A program made the position numbers and the translations under genes. From a virus: DNA of 44,765 nt. Within the stretch, counting starts at the first letter, position 1, and every line of letters starts with the position of its first letter. Location: positions 1-44,765 of IMG/VR virus record IMGVR_UViG_3300037502_001568. One strand, given 5' to 3'. This document shows positions 8,566 through 16,908 of this stretch, in pieces. The notes under the pieces were generated by a model, which saw nothing but the letters and a program-made list of their open reading frames with translations, was not told the DNA's origin and searched no databases.

Positions 8566-8594
8566 ATAATAATTCATTTTTAGACGTTTGTAAA
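8566..8594 (-). promoter_or_regulatory. Sigma-A-like promoter for the polymerase operon
   Basis: On the minus strand TTTACA (8589-8594) is separated by exactly 17 bp from TATTAT (8566-8571). The -35 is preceded by GTG, giving the GTGTTTACA form also seen at 18.6 kb. It points at the gene ending at 8156 and so at the kinase, HTH protein and polymerase behind it. The rest of the 8507-8631 gap holds nothing else I can identify. Confidence 0.8.
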
Positions 8595-8631
8595 CACCTT
8601 TTCTCAAATTCTTAAGATTTCTTTCTAAACC

Positions 8632-9123
8632 CTATAGTTCATTGTTTAGAAAATGGTCCAGGTCATAGCCGTCATCTTTAAAAATAACAATTGTGTTGTG
8701 TTCAGGGCCCTTGTCTGAAATGATGTAACGCTTAGAACGTATTAAGCTCCTCACGAACTCAAATGGTATAACCCGCGTATATTTCTCCTTATTACGAACT
8801 ACTTTAACGATAAAGAAACCATTATCATAATTCTGAGCCTTGTCGTCTGAGCTCAATAACCAGTTTTCATATTTTATAAGGCAATAATAGTTCACTCTGA
8901 AGACTTCGCTCGGGTCTTTGCCAAAAAGGTATTTTCTCATTATGATTGGGGTTTCATCTACTTTGGCGTCAATAATAGCGCGGCGCGTTGGAAGCCCAAA
9001 ATCAACCCCTCGTGTATTATCAATCTTTGCTAACTTTTCATATACGATACCATTAAGTCGTAATTTATTTTCTAGTTCGTCTTCGAAAGCAAATCCTAGT
9101 TTTGAATTAGTTTTCCATGCCAT
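8632..9123 (-). CDS. Putative RecU-like PD-(D/E)XK nuclease
   Basis: 163 aa from ATG 9123, chosen because AAAGGGG lies eight bases upstream; a longer reading to 9168 lacks a ribosome site. The N-terminus GFAFEDELENKL followed by NTRGVDFGLPTRRAIIDAKV fits the E / D / (D/E)xK arrangement of RecU and related resolvases, with Asp-Ala-Lys at the last position. It stands alone between a terminator and the next promoter. Identification rests on motif spacing only; another nuclease of the same fold is possible. Confidence 0.6.
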   Translation of the reverse strand: MAWKTNSKLGFAFEDELENKLRLNGIVYEKLAKIDNTRGVDFGLPTRRAIIDAKVDETPIIMRKYLFGKDPSEVFRVNYYCLIKYENWLLSSDDKAQNYDNGFFIVKVVRNKEKYTRVIPFEFVRSLIRSKRYIISDKGPEHNTIVIFKDDGYDLDHFLNNEL

Positions 9124-9145
9124 TGTTATCGCCCCTTTTAAGTTT

Positions 9146-9164
9146 TTGAGGAAGATGTCCTCAA
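9146..9164 (-). promoter_or_regulatory. 5' leader hairpin of the RecU-like gene
   Basis: A perfect 7-bp inverted repeat (TTGAGGA / TCCTCAA) with a 5-base loop lies just downstream of the -10 box at 9170-9175, so it would form at or very near the 5' end of the mRNA. Such hairpins can stabilise a transcript or act as an operator. No U-run follows it, so it is not a terminator. Confidence 0.6.
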
Positions 9165-9169
9165 TCAAA

Positions 9170-9178
9170 ATTATAACA
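9170..9178 (-). promoter_or_regulatory. Extended -10 promoter
   Basis: Minus strand reads TGTTATAAT: a TATAAT box (9170-9175) with the TGn extension. The -35 region falls inside the upstream terminator stem and has no TTGACA match, as is usual for extended -10 promoters. It would drive the RecU-like gene. Confidence 0.6.
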
Positions 9179-9179
9179 G

Positions 9180-9202
9180 AAAAGGGCTCCCAAAGGAGCC
9201 CC
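9180..9202 (-). terminator. Intrinsic terminator after the ribonucleotide reductase gene
   Basis: On the minus strand GGGCTCC and GGAGCCC (9184-9190 and 9195-9201) form a 7-bp stem with loop TTTG, followed by TTTT. It lies 14 bases beyond the ribonucleotide reductase stop codon. Confidence 0.88.
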
Positions 9203-9215
9203 TAAATTCTGAGGG

Positions 9216-11693
9216 TTATAGTCCGCACTTTAACTGAGCTCCACAGTTAGAGCACTCGTGACAACCACCTCTGTCAATAACTTTACCCTCACGGCAAAGC
9301 GGACAAGTATTGCCAATTTCGTTTCCATAATTCACACCAGTTTTTTCAAGTGGCTTGACGGTGTTTTCCATTACAACTTTTTTCTTCCTCGGTTGCTCAT
9401 CTTCAAAATCATTTTCTCTGTCCGATAATGAAAGGACTTGAGCATCGCGACTTCCGTCCACATAAACGGTACCGCCTTTCGCCCCACCTTGGTGGAGTCT
9501 CTCATACACAGACTGCACTTGTTCCACAGAATAGCCACGTGGAGCATTAACTGTCTTCGATATGCTGGAGTCAACCCATCTTTGGATAATACACTGCACA
9601 TCCGCATGAGCTTCTGGGCTAAGCTCCATTGCTGACACGAAGAATGGTGGAAGATTTTCGGCATCTGCATCAGGGTTGGCATTCAAATATTCCTGAACAA
9701 TTGGAGCGTTCACCTCGATGAACTTACCAAGCCGACCAGACCGGAAATATTTGAAAGCAAAGTAAGGCTCAAGTCCAGTTGCACATCCAATCATCGTCCC
9801 AGTGCTTCCGGTTGGAGCAACGGTCAGCAAGTGAGAATTTCGTATTCCATTAGCAAGAATTCCTTCTCGGATGTGTTCCGGCATTTTTTGCATATACCCA
9901 GACTGAACAAATTTCTCACGATTGCCTTCTAAGAATGGGAACTCACCTTTTTCAGCAGCCAAGTCAATAGATGTTTCATAAGCTGTTACTGCGATTGCTT
10001 CAAAAACATCATTGATAATTTGGTTACCTTCTTTTGAACCATATTCAACTTGGCAATAGATCAGCAAGTCTGCGAGTCCCATAACTCCTAGCCCAATCCG
10101 GCGCTCGCCAAGAGCTTGTTGAGTATTTTCTTCCATGAAGTACGGTGTAGCATCAATTACGTTATCACCCATTCGAACACCGACGCGCACAGTGTTCTTT
10201 AAACGCTCCATATCAACTTTTTTAGACTTCTTATCAACCATATTAGCTAAATTGATCGCAAGCAGGTTGCAGACTGAATATGGGGCCAATGGCTGCTCTC
10301 CACATGGATTTGTAGCGACTACTTTCTGACCATACGCTTTCGCATTAGTCATGTTGTTTGCGTTATCGATGAAAAAGATACCAGGCTCAGCTGAGTACGT
10401 GGCACAAATATTGATGAGTTGCCATATATCCTTGGCTTTTACTTTCCGGTATGTTTTCACCGGAAGTGGCCATTCTCTCACATCACCACATTCTTGCCAA
10501 TGTTCATCATAATAAGCTTTCTGTTCTTTGTCATAGTTGTCGATGTCAGGAAATTGAAGTTCATATTCCTCGTCGTTTTCAACAGCAGCCATAAAGTCAT
10601 CTGTCAGACACACTGAAATATTAGCGCCAGTTAAGAAGTCTGGATTATTGACTGAATATATTCCGCCGTCTTTGATAAGCTCTTGCGCATAAGGGTTTCC
10701 AAAGTCTGCAGCTAATTCATACATTGCTTTTTCTTTTTCAGTGAATGGTGTAAACTTCAACTTGTCATTCGCCAAGCGAACAACTTCTGGGTCATTATTC
10801 GTTTCAGCCAGAAAGCGCAATATCTTAGGATTTTGTATCTTAGAGATGACAAACTCAATCACGTCCGGGTGCCAAGAACTTAGCATAATCATTTGTGCGC
10901 CACGTCTTGAACCGCCTTGTTCAACAAGATGAGTCAGTTTTGCTATATCGTCAAGCCAACCAACTGCACCAGAAGACTTCCCATTGACGCCTTTTGCAAG
11001 TGCTCCTTTAGGCCGCAAGGTTGAGCCGTTTGTTCCAACTCCACCACCGCGCGACATAATCTCCATAACTTTCTTTCTATGCTCACCAATGCCCTCTCGT
11101 GAGTCATGTGGGTGAGGCATCACATAACAATTAAAATAGGTAACTTCTTTACCTGAGCCAGCTCCGTATAATACACGCCCAGCCGGGACAATATTTTCAC
11201 TTGCTAACTCGCGGTTAAATTCTTCTTCAGTAACTTCTTTCTTGAATTGGTCCGTCTCAACATCAGCTAAGCCACGAGCAACTCGAGCGGCAATTTGTTC
11301 GTAGTATATTTCCATAGGCTTTTCGAAGTCTCGATATTGTCTTTTAACATGGCCAGCTTCTCCATTATAGCTCTGGTCATCGGCTGGATCAATTTGTGCT
11401 TTGAACTCTTCATCAACCTTGATAATTGCTGTCTCAGCATTGCGGTCAAGTTCAGCAATATAACCAATTCCACGAGCTGGGAACTTAGGGTCTTCTTTAA
11501 CAGTTAGAACAACCAGATCACCTTGTTTCAATGTTTTCTTTTCAATATCCTTAAAGGTGTATCGGTCTAACATTACTAACCTGGAAACGCCGTCTCTTGC
11601 ATTTTTCATATCACTTGTAATTTGTTTCACTTCTGGAAAGTATTCCGCAATGTCCTTATTCAACGACTCAATCAACTCTGTGCTGTACGCCAA
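9216..11693 (-). CDS. nrdJ: Class II (adenosylcobalamin-dependent) ribonucleotide reductase
   Basis: 825 aa. Active-site landmarks are present: FNCYVMPHP, RGGGVGTNGSTLRP, LVEQGGSRRGAQM, the NPCGEQPL radical-cysteine loop and TVAPTGSTGTMIGCATGLEP. The C-terminus has a Cys-rich tail (CPLC, CHECSNCG, KCGL) that serves as redox and zinc-ribbon segment in NrdJ. No NrdB-type radical subunit or activase is encoded nearby, which supports class II. It reduces ribonucleotides for phage DNA synthesis and needs host B12. TTG start at 11693 with AGGAGGGG eight bases upstream. Confidence 0.94.
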   Translation of the reverse strand: MAYSTELIESLNKDIAEYFPEVKQITSDMKNARDGVSRLVMLDRYTFKDIEKKTLKQGDLVVLTVKEDPKFPARGIGYIAELDRNAETAIIKVDEEFKAQIDPADDQSYNGEAGHVKRQYRDFEKPMEIYYEQIAARVARGLADVETDQFKKEVTEEEFNRELASENIVPAGRVLYGAGSGKEVTYFNCYVMPHPHDSREGIGEHRKKVMEIMSRGGGVGTNGSTLRPKGALAKGVNGKSSGAVGWLDDIAKLTHLVEQGGSRRGAQMIMLSSWHPDVIEFVISKIQNPKILRFLAETNNDPEVVRLANDKLKFTPFTEKEKAMYELAADFGNPYAQELIKDGGIYSVNNPDFLTGANISVCLTDDFMAAVENDEEYELQFPDIDNYDKEQKAYYDEHWQECGDVREWPLPVKTYRKVKAKDIWQLINICATYSAEPGIFFIDNANNMTNAKAYGQKVVATNPCGEQPLAPYSVCNLLAINLANMVDKKSKKVDMERLKNTVRVGVRMGDNVIDATPYFMEENTQQALGERRIGLGVMGLADLLIYCQVEYGSKEGNQIINDVFEAIAVTAYETSIDLAAEKGEFPFLEGNREKFVQSGYMQKMPEHIREGILANGIRNSHLLTVAPTGSTGTMIGCATGLEPYFAFKYFRSGRLGKFIEVNAPIVQEYLNANPDADAENLPPFFVSAMELSPEAHADVQCIIQRWVDSSISKTVNAPRGYSVEQVQSVYERLHQGGAKGGTVYVDGSRDAQVLSLSDRENDFEDEQPRKKKVVMENTVKPLEKTGVNYGNEIGNTCPLCREGKVIDRGGCHECSNCGAQLKCGL

Positions 11694-11733
11694 AACAACC
11701 CCTCCTAGTGATTTATATTAAAGAGCCAGAGAC

Positions 11734-12021
11734 TTATCCGCGAGGGATAAAGTCATCCAGCTTGCTAGCTAGTGCTTTATTGGCTTCGATGTTAGCTTGC
11801 GCGCTCTCGATAAGTCGCTTCTTATCGTCCATCTTGGCTTGAAGAGCTTTTACTTCATTCTCGAGCTCAATTTGGGCAACCATAATTTCCTCGTTAGCTG
11901 TCTCAATTTCATTCTTGAGCATGGAGAACGTTAGGAACGCCTCGTCAATTCTACCTTTAGCAGCTTCAATCCTCTCTTGGGCATCGATAATGATTTGCTT
12001 ATTTTTAGTGAATAACCCCAT
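11734..12021 (-). CDS. Coiled-coil protein
   Basis: 95 aa from ATG 12021 (GAGAGGA nine bases upstream; an earlier TTG is less likely). Residues about 10-85 are a continuous charged helix with heptad-like spacing (IIIDAQERIEAAKGRIDEAF through LENEVKALQAKMDDKKRLIE). It lies between the dCTP deaminase-family gene and the ribonucleotide reductase. No function can be assigned. Confidence 0.75.
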   Translation of the reverse strand: MGLFTKNKQIIIDAQERIEAAKGRIDEAFLTFSMLKNEIETANEEIMVAQIELENEVKALQAKMDDKKRLIESAQANIEANKALASKLDDFIPRG

Positions 12022-12047
12022 CTCGCAACATCCTCTCAAATTTTAGT

Positions 12048-12635
12048 TTACTTGCGATATTCCTTGTCTTGCTTCCAACCATATGGGCGAACTTCAACTT
12101 GAACGCCAGCATATTTTGAAGAAGGCCGTTTGTCATAACTTACTTCGGGCTGCTCTCCTTTATAGAAAGCTATGTGGCCTATTCTCCAACCTTCTTTGAG
12201 CCAGATTTTGTAAGGCGATTGGTTATAAATCTCAAGGGTAATATAACCTTCAAATCCTGTGTCAATGAATGGGCCCTCGGAAATACATAGTCCCAACCGA
12301 CTAATATTGCTACGTCCAAAGATAAGGGCGGATAAGTCTTTATGAGTTCCAATCTTCTCCTTAATAACCGCAAGGACAAACCCTCCTGGTTTTAATAAAT
12401 ATGGTCCCTGGAACTCTTTATATTTGATTTCTGTTCCCGGCTCTGTTGGGTCAATCGCTAACTCGTGGACTTTACCATTCGGTTGCACTGTATAATCCAC
12501 CACAGGCTCCAGGAAGATGTTTCCGAGCCTGATGTCATACGTGTTAGGTCCGAGTTGTTCGGGGTTAAATGGCTCAATCACCAAGTTCCCTTTTTTAATT
12601 TCTTCTTTAACTTGCCAATCAACTAATTTACTCAT
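12048..12635 (-). CDS. dcd: dCTP deaminase / dUTPase-family enzyme
   Basis: 195 aa. The family signature GRSNISRLGL is followed by IDTGFEGYITLEIYN, corresponding to GRSSxARLGL and IDPGxxGxxxLE in Dcd, so the catalytic Glu (in TLE) is kept. The N-terminal PNTYDIRLG motif also fits Dcd. It would convert dCTP to dUTP or hydrolyse dUTP. The residues between the two motifs (CISEGPF in place of MVHVTAH in E. coli) differ, so specificity is uncertain. It overlaps the primase stop by ATGA. In a phage that modifies cytosine it could help deplete dCTP; that link is inference. Confidence 0.85.
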   Translation of the reverse strand: MSKLVDWQVKEEIKKGNLVIEPFNPEQLGPNTYDIRLGNIFLEPVVDYTVQPNGKVHELAIDPTEPGTEIKYKEFQGPYLLKPGGFVLAVIKEKIGTHKDLSALIFGRSNISRLGLCISEGPFIDTGFEGYITLEIYNQSPYKIWLKEGWRIGHIAFYKGEQPEVSYDKRPSSKYAGVQVEVRPYGWKQDKEYRK

Positions 12636-13651
12636 TTAGCCATTCTCCTCTCATGATTGTGTCCATATTTTTGCCGCCACTCTCGTGGTCTTAGTCTTGT
12701 TGCGTAAGCCTCAAGTATTTCCTCATGATTGAGGTCGCCTGGGTCCTTACCTTCCGGTAAGTTTAGGATACGAATATCTGCGATGGGCTCAAGTTTTTCT
12801 AAAGCCTTTCTGGTTGCGTTTCGACCAGCTAAATCATTGTCATATCCTAAAACAATCGTGAATGCTACTTTCTGAATTTCCCTCACTTGTTCATCTGTCA
12901 AATTGGCCGCCATCGTTGCTCCTGTATGTTGCAAGCCATGTTGCCATAAGTTCATACAGTCAAATAATCCTTCACAAATAATCACCTCCCCTAACTCGAT
13001 AATCGACTCACGATTGCGCCCGAGTCCGGGGACTATCCTGCCCATTTCGAGGCCACTTGGCTCATGTTTCCATTTAGCATTCATATGGGCTTTGATACGA
13101 CGTCCTGAATAGCCCACGGTTCGCTTGTTTGTATCTTCGAGGGGTAATATAAGCCGGTTAGCTAAGACTCCCGTTTTGGCCACTCTGAGGCCCCAGAAGT
13201 CTATTGCTTCGGGTGAATAAGTACGAAAAGATTTCACTTTGACTGTTTCGGCATCAAGCTCATACAGGGGAAGTTCTCCCTTCGCTCGCCGTTTAGTCAT
13301 CGCAATGAAGTCCTTTGCTTCGTCCTTGAAAGGATTTTCCTCGATTGTTTCATTGTCCCAATCAACTTCCACTTCAAACATCTCAGCCAATAATTCAGCA
13401 GCTTGCCGGAAGTTAACACCATCCATTTTTTGAACAAAGTCAAATACATCGCCACCTTCGCTGCAACCAGTGTGGCAATACCAAAGTTTCTTATCATCAT
13501 CGAAAACGAATGCGCTCGGATTGTCACCTGCATGAAGCGGACAACAAGAACGGACATGGACTCCAGTTCTACGAATACGACTAGCATTATAGTGCCTGAG
13601 AAGTTCCTCGACGTCGACCGCCTCACGGACTCTCTCAGCGACTTTGCTCAC
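12632..13651 (-). CDS. dnaG: DnaG-type DNA primase
   Basis: 339 aa. The N-terminal CHC2-type zinc site is CPLH (C37, H40) plus CHTGC (C59, C63). The Toprim core is IICEGLFD (catalytic Glu) and LGYDNDLAGR (DxD). The C-terminal helicase-interaction domain of bacterial DnaG is short or absent. GTG start at 13651 overlaps the helicase TAG stop (TAGTG), so helicase and primase are translationally coupled and probably made in a fixed ratio. Confidence 0.95.
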   Translation of the reverse strand: MSKVAERVREAVDVEELLRHYNASRIRRTGVHVRSCCPLHAGDNPSAFVFDDDKKLWYCHTGCSEGGDVFDFVQKMDGVNFRQAAELLAEMFEVEVDWDNETIEENPFKDEAKDFIAMTKRRAKGELPLYELDAETVKVKSFRTYSPEAIDFWGLRVAKTGVLANRLILPLEDTNKRTVGYSGRRIKAHMNAKWKHEPSGLEMGRIVPGLGRNRESIIELGEVIICEGLFDCMNLWQHGLQHTGATMAANLTDEQVREIQKVAFTIVLGYDNDLAGRNATRKALEKLEPIADIRILNLPEGKDPGDLNHEEILEAYATRLRPREWRQKYGHNHERRMAK

Positions 13652-15021
13652 TAGCCTTCAACCTCCGTCTGCCTTAGGATTGGTCTATCGAAGTTTATGT
13701 TGAACTCATCAACGTCAGAAGCTCCGCCACGTTGGAAAGCGATTTTGAACTTCTGATTGCCACCGACTTGGCCACCTTCAAGAGCAAATTCCTCTTCCGT
13801 CTTGTTCCTTAGGAAACAAAGTCTGTTTGCTAATTGCAGGATACGGTCGGACCCAGCAACCATTGACTCATCCATTTTTTCGGCATTGACCGCTGCTCTA
13901 TTTAATTGAACACCGGAAATAACCGGGATTTCAAGTAGTCCAGCAAGGTCTTTTAAGCCACTCGTAAAGTATCCTAAAAGCTGATATTCTTGAGCACTGT
14001 TTGATGAGTCAGATGAAGGGAGCTTGATATAATCAAAGAATAGTGACTGAATACTTTCCTTGATTTGATACTTCCTAGCTAACGCCATAACTGTCTCAAT
14101 TGTAAAGTGAGGCATATAGATGTGGAATAGTTTGCCTTCGCGTATCTTCTTGGAAGCCTCCTGAAGTGCTTTAATTTTGTCCCTCGCTTTCCCAGCCCAC
14201 GTGTCTTTCGTGAACATACCCGTCTTAATTTCAGACTCAGGAACTCCAGATACCATTGCAAGTAATCTGTCTTCCTGTTCATCTTCGGTCATTTCCGTAT
14301 CGATGTACAAGGTTGGGACCTGGTCATCAATACCAATCTTCTTAGCCCAATTCATTAGAGTGACTGACTTTCCGACTTTGGAACGAGCACCAACAATAGT
14401 GAGTTCACCAGGCTTCAGCCCAAGCGTTGCCTTGTCAAAAGATTTCCACCCGACCTTTAGTCCAGGAATTGGGTCAGGATTGGTTGCACGTTGCTTCAAC
14501 TTTTCTGATAACCTGTCGCCCATCTTGTAGACTTCTTTATTGCTGGTATATTTTAGAGAGACTTCACGAACATCATTTTCGGCTTCGCCGAGATATTGGC
14601 TAAGCTCGGTGTCTTCATCTTCAAGAGCTCGCTTTTTCATTTTCTCAGCTTGTGTGTATATTGCTCTTCGAGCTGCTGCCTGCATTATATGGCCGACATA
14701 TAGTTCCAGGTTAGGGTTGACGTGTGATTGTGTCATTGCCTCAATATAATCAATTCCGCCAACTTCGTTTATTGCGTTCTTAGCGTCGTCCGAACTGAAT
14801 ACATTAAGAATAGAGACTGGGTCAACTTGTTGGTCCCTAGAGGTTAAATACTGCATAGCCATATAGATGTAACGGTGAGCAGGGCTTGCAAACATATCGG
14901 GGGTCAATCCAAGTGAAGCCACTTCAATCAACTTATTTGGATTGGTCAAACAAATCGTTATCAAAGCTCGCTCTGAACCATTTCGGTGTATCAGCTTGCT
15001 TACGTCTGTTTGTTGGCTCAT
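13651..15021 (-). CDS. dnaB: DnaB-type replicative helicase
   Basis: 456 aa from ATG 15021, chosen for GAGGGGG seven bases upstream; a longer frame to 15066 has no ribosome site. The N-terminal domain (about 1-110) is followed by a linker and a RecA-like ATPase with Walker A GARSKVGKS (211-219), YIDTEMTEDEQEDR and SLFFDYIKLP as Walker B. It unwinds the fork ahead of the phage polymerase and pairs with the adjacent primase. Confidence 0.95.
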   Translation of the reverse strand: MSQQTDVSKLIHRNGSERALITICLTNPNKLIEVASLGLTPDMFASPAHRYIYMAMQYLTSRDQQVDPVSILNVFSSDDAKNAINEVGGIDYIEAMTQSHVNPNLELYVGHIMQAAARRAIYTQAEKMKKRALEDEDTELSQYLGEAENDVREVSLKYTSNKEVYKMGDRLSEKLKQRATNPDPIPGLKVGWKSFDKATLGLKPGELTIVGARSKVGKSVTLMNWAKKIGIDDQVPTLYIDTEMTEDEQEDRLLAMVSGVPESEIKTGMFTKDTWAGKARDKIKALQEASKKIREGKLFHIYMPHFTIETVMALARKYQIKESIQSLFFDYIKLPSSDSSNSAQEYQLLGYFTSGLKDLAGLLEIPVISGVQLNRAAVNAEKMDESMVAGSDRILQLANRLCFLRNKTEEEFALEGGQVGGNQKFKIAFQRGGASDVDEFNINFDRPILRQTEVEG

Positions 15022-15283
15022 ATTGTTCCCCCTCTCTAACTCTTTTTTGCAATTGTGTAACTTCAAATCTTATCATAATTTTGTCCCGATGTGCGTATAT
15101 TAAATCGAGACTTCGGAAAGAATAATAGTAATGCTTCAGACACCAATTGATTGCAAAGTAAAGCTCCTCGACCGTGAACTCAGCAAGCAGCCGAGAAGCT
15201 TGGGACACTATTTCCTCATAGGTGCAATCAGATGAATGACATTTTCTGAAGAAATAACTAGCAATTTCTTGAGGGGTAGTCAT
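14933..15283 (-). CDS. Hypothetical protein overlapping the helicase start
   Basis: 116 aa, rich in aromatic and charged residues, with no recognised motif. Its last 89 bases overlap the helicase gene in another frame, so the helicase ribosome site is inside this gene and the two are likely coupled. Its place directly before a DnaB-type helicase suggests a helicase loader or a fork accessory factor, but no loader motif is seen. The ribosome site is weak (AAGGGTGGG). Confidence 0.65.
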   Translation of the reverse strand: MTTPQEIASYFFRKCHSSDCTYEEIVSQASRLLAEFTVEELYFAINWCLKHYYYSFRSLDLIYAHRDKIMIRFEVTQLQKRVREGEQYEPTNRRKQADTPKWFRASFDNDLFDQSK

Positions 15284-15298
15284 TCAGACCGCCCACCC

Positions 15299-16075
15299 TT
15301 AAAATTCAAGATTTTCTAGTTCTTCTTCAGAAACACCATCTTCATCAGTTGACTCTTGTTCGGAAGTTGGCTCATCAGCTTCTGTTGCAACGTCCTGGTC
15401 ATCCTCATCTTTGCCCTCGTTCAGAACATCTTCCCAAGTCTCACCTTTAGCGATACGAAGAAGTTGCTCAGGTGTTACATATGAGTGGTCTTTGACTTCT
15501 TCTAAATCGAATAGCTCAAGCGCTTGTTCCTCAGCTGTTAGAGGGATGTTGTTACGAGCTGGAATAACTGTATACTCGGTTTCTAACCCTTCGCCAGTAC
15601 GCTCAAGAGTCACATCATAGTTACGAAGGTCGCCATATTCAGCGTCCTCTTGGTACTTACGAAGCTCCTTGAATACTGCCAAACCTTTGTCGAGAATTGC
15701 AACTTGACCTGTCGCACGGTCTAAAACATTGATGGCAAACTTCTTACGACGTTTCCAAGGCTGACCTTGATAAACTTTTCTCATAGCAGCCTTGCGCTTT
15801 TTCTCATCCTTAATTTGCTTAGCTTTCGGAAGTTCTCTATCCAAGTATTCTTTATTCTCTTTCTCAAGCAAGCAATCTTTTCCTTTGTATGGGATAGAAG
15901 TTCCTTTGCCACCGTTTCCTTTGCTGCTCCAGTATTCTTCATAAGCATAAGGTGCGGCATCTAGCACGCGAAATTTTGTTTTCCCAATCGGTACTTGTAG
16001 ATAGTTAACCTCTTTCTTATCTCCTGAACTTTTGCTGCCGTTATCTTTAACTGCGTCCCAACTCATAATAGACAT
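15299..16075 (-). CDS. ssb: Single-stranded DNA-binding protein, T4 gp32-like
   Basis: 258 aa. The order is a basic N-terminal segment, a central OB-like region with a zinc-knuckle-poor core (RKKFAINVLDRATGQVAILD, GLAVFKELRK, NYDVTLERTGEGLETEYTVI) and a long acidic C-terminal tail (from about residue 205, ending EEELENLEF). This matches gp32-type phage SSBs, which use the acidic tail to bind replication partners. It has its own promoter at 16132-16160. Confidence 0.85.
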   Translation of the reverse strand: MSIMSWDAVKDNGSKSSGDKKEVNYLQVPIGKTKFRVLDAAPYAYEEYWSSKGNGGKGTSIPYKGKDCLLEKENKEYLDRELPKAKQIKDEKKRKAAMRKVYQGQPWKRRKKFAINVLDRATGQVAILDKGLAVFKELRKYQEDAEYGDLRNYDVTLERTGEGLETEYTVIPARNNIPLTAEEQALELFDLEEVKDHSYVTPEQLLRIAKGETWEDVLNEGKDEDDQDVATEADEPTSEQESTDEDGVSEEELENLEF

Positions 16076-16131
16076 TCTCCTTTCAGTTCATCAATTTAGA
16101 TTTTGTCGTCAGCAATGTGCCAACAAAAATA

Positions 16132-16160
16132 ATTTTACTACACAACTTGACATTTGTAAA
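16132..16160 (-). promoter_or_regulatory. Sigma-A-like promoter for the ssb-helicase-primase operon
   Basis: On the minus strand TTTACA (16155-16160, preceded by TG) is spaced 17 bp from TAAAAT (16132-16137). It reads into the SSB gene and then the helicase, primase, dCTP deaminase-family and ribonucleotide reductase genes. Confidence 0.75.
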
Positions 16161-16190
16161 CAAAAATTTTCAACATTTTAAAATTAGCCT

Positions 16191-16523
16191 TTAATCACCC
16201 CTTTCAAAGTCCTCAAGTTCTAAGTCTACATGGCAAGCAACTTGTTGAACTATGATCTGATAGCGAAGCCGATCTGGGCCAGACGCTACTCGACGATGAC
16301 TAATGACAATACCGTCTTTCGCTAGAGTAGCCTTCATTGCGTCCAGGTCCTCCTGTGTGGGATTTTCCGGAAGTTCATAACCTAATTGCTTCAGAACATT
16401 CTCGGACGCCTCATTGAGAGCGTGAGCAATCTTTTCTTGCATCTCAGCTGATACTCTGTTCTCTCTCTCACGCTCCAACATTTCATCCCTTGTTAAACGC
16501 TTCAACGGCTTTTTTGTATTCAA
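16191..16523 (-). CDS. Hypothetical protein of the amidoligase cassette
   Basis: 110 aa. TTG 16523 is preferred as the start because a full AGGAGGTG lies six bases upstream; an ATG at 16547 lacks a site. Its first 41 bases overlap the end of the GGCT gene. The protein has a charged helical N-terminus (TRDEMLERERENR) and a compact C-terminal part (SHRRVASGPDRLRYQIIVQQ). No family is recognised. It is the last gene of the cassette before the SSB promoter. Confidence 0.7.
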   Translation of the reverse strand: MNTKKPLKRLTRDEMLERERENRVSAEMQEKIAHALNEASENVLKQLGYELPENPTQEDLDAMKATLAKDGIVISHRRVASGPDRLRYQIIVQQVACHVDLELEDFERGD

Positions 16524-16908
16524 TCCAATCACCTCCTGGAACAACATTCTCAGCTGTCATGTATTCCTTCATTAGAGGATGTTCTGTGTTGCCAACATAC
16601 ATATAGAAGTCATCAGCCAACTTAGCAAGATGGTATAGAGGCGGATTGCCATGGACACCCTCATATTGATTTAGGACCATCATGACCGCATCTTGATTGC
16701 TTAAGTGGCTTAAAGCATTCCCAACATATTTGAACTCAATAATGGAGCCGTGGACCTCATTGTCACCTCCTTTAATGGCAGGATACCAATCACGGATTGA
16801 ATATAATTCCACGCCTTTTAATAAACCAGGCGAAATGGATGTGGGTTCAAGCTTTAGTTCTTTCATAATAGAATAATCTTGCAAAGTTCCATACACGAAA
16901 AACTTCAT
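16483..16908 (-). CDS. Gamma-glutamylcyclotransferase-like (GGCT/AIG2) protein
   Basis: 141 aa. It has the FVYGTLQ substrate-loop motif at residues 4-10, GGDNEVHGSIIEF, and the catalytic Glu83 in LNQYEGV, followed by the usual Pro-Tyr segment. Family members release 5-oxoproline from gamma-glutamyl amines or peptides. Pairing with the amidoligase at 17193 suggests that one enzyme forms and the other trims or releases an amide-linked group. The TAA stop of the preceding gene abuts this ATG, with GAGGAGG upstream. Confidence 0.85.
   Translation of the reverse strand: MKFFVYGTLQDYSIMKELKLEPTSISPGLLKGVELYSIRDWYPAIKGGDNEVHGSIIEFKYVGNALSHLSNQDAVMMVLNQYEGVHGNPPLYHLAKLADDFYMYVGNTEHPLMKEYMTAENVVPGGDWIEYKKAVEAFNKG

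Noticed and set aside
3894-11693. Inteins or introns in the polymerase and ribonucleotide reductase genes
   Set aside because: Both conserved motif series run without interruption and lengths are normal for the families.
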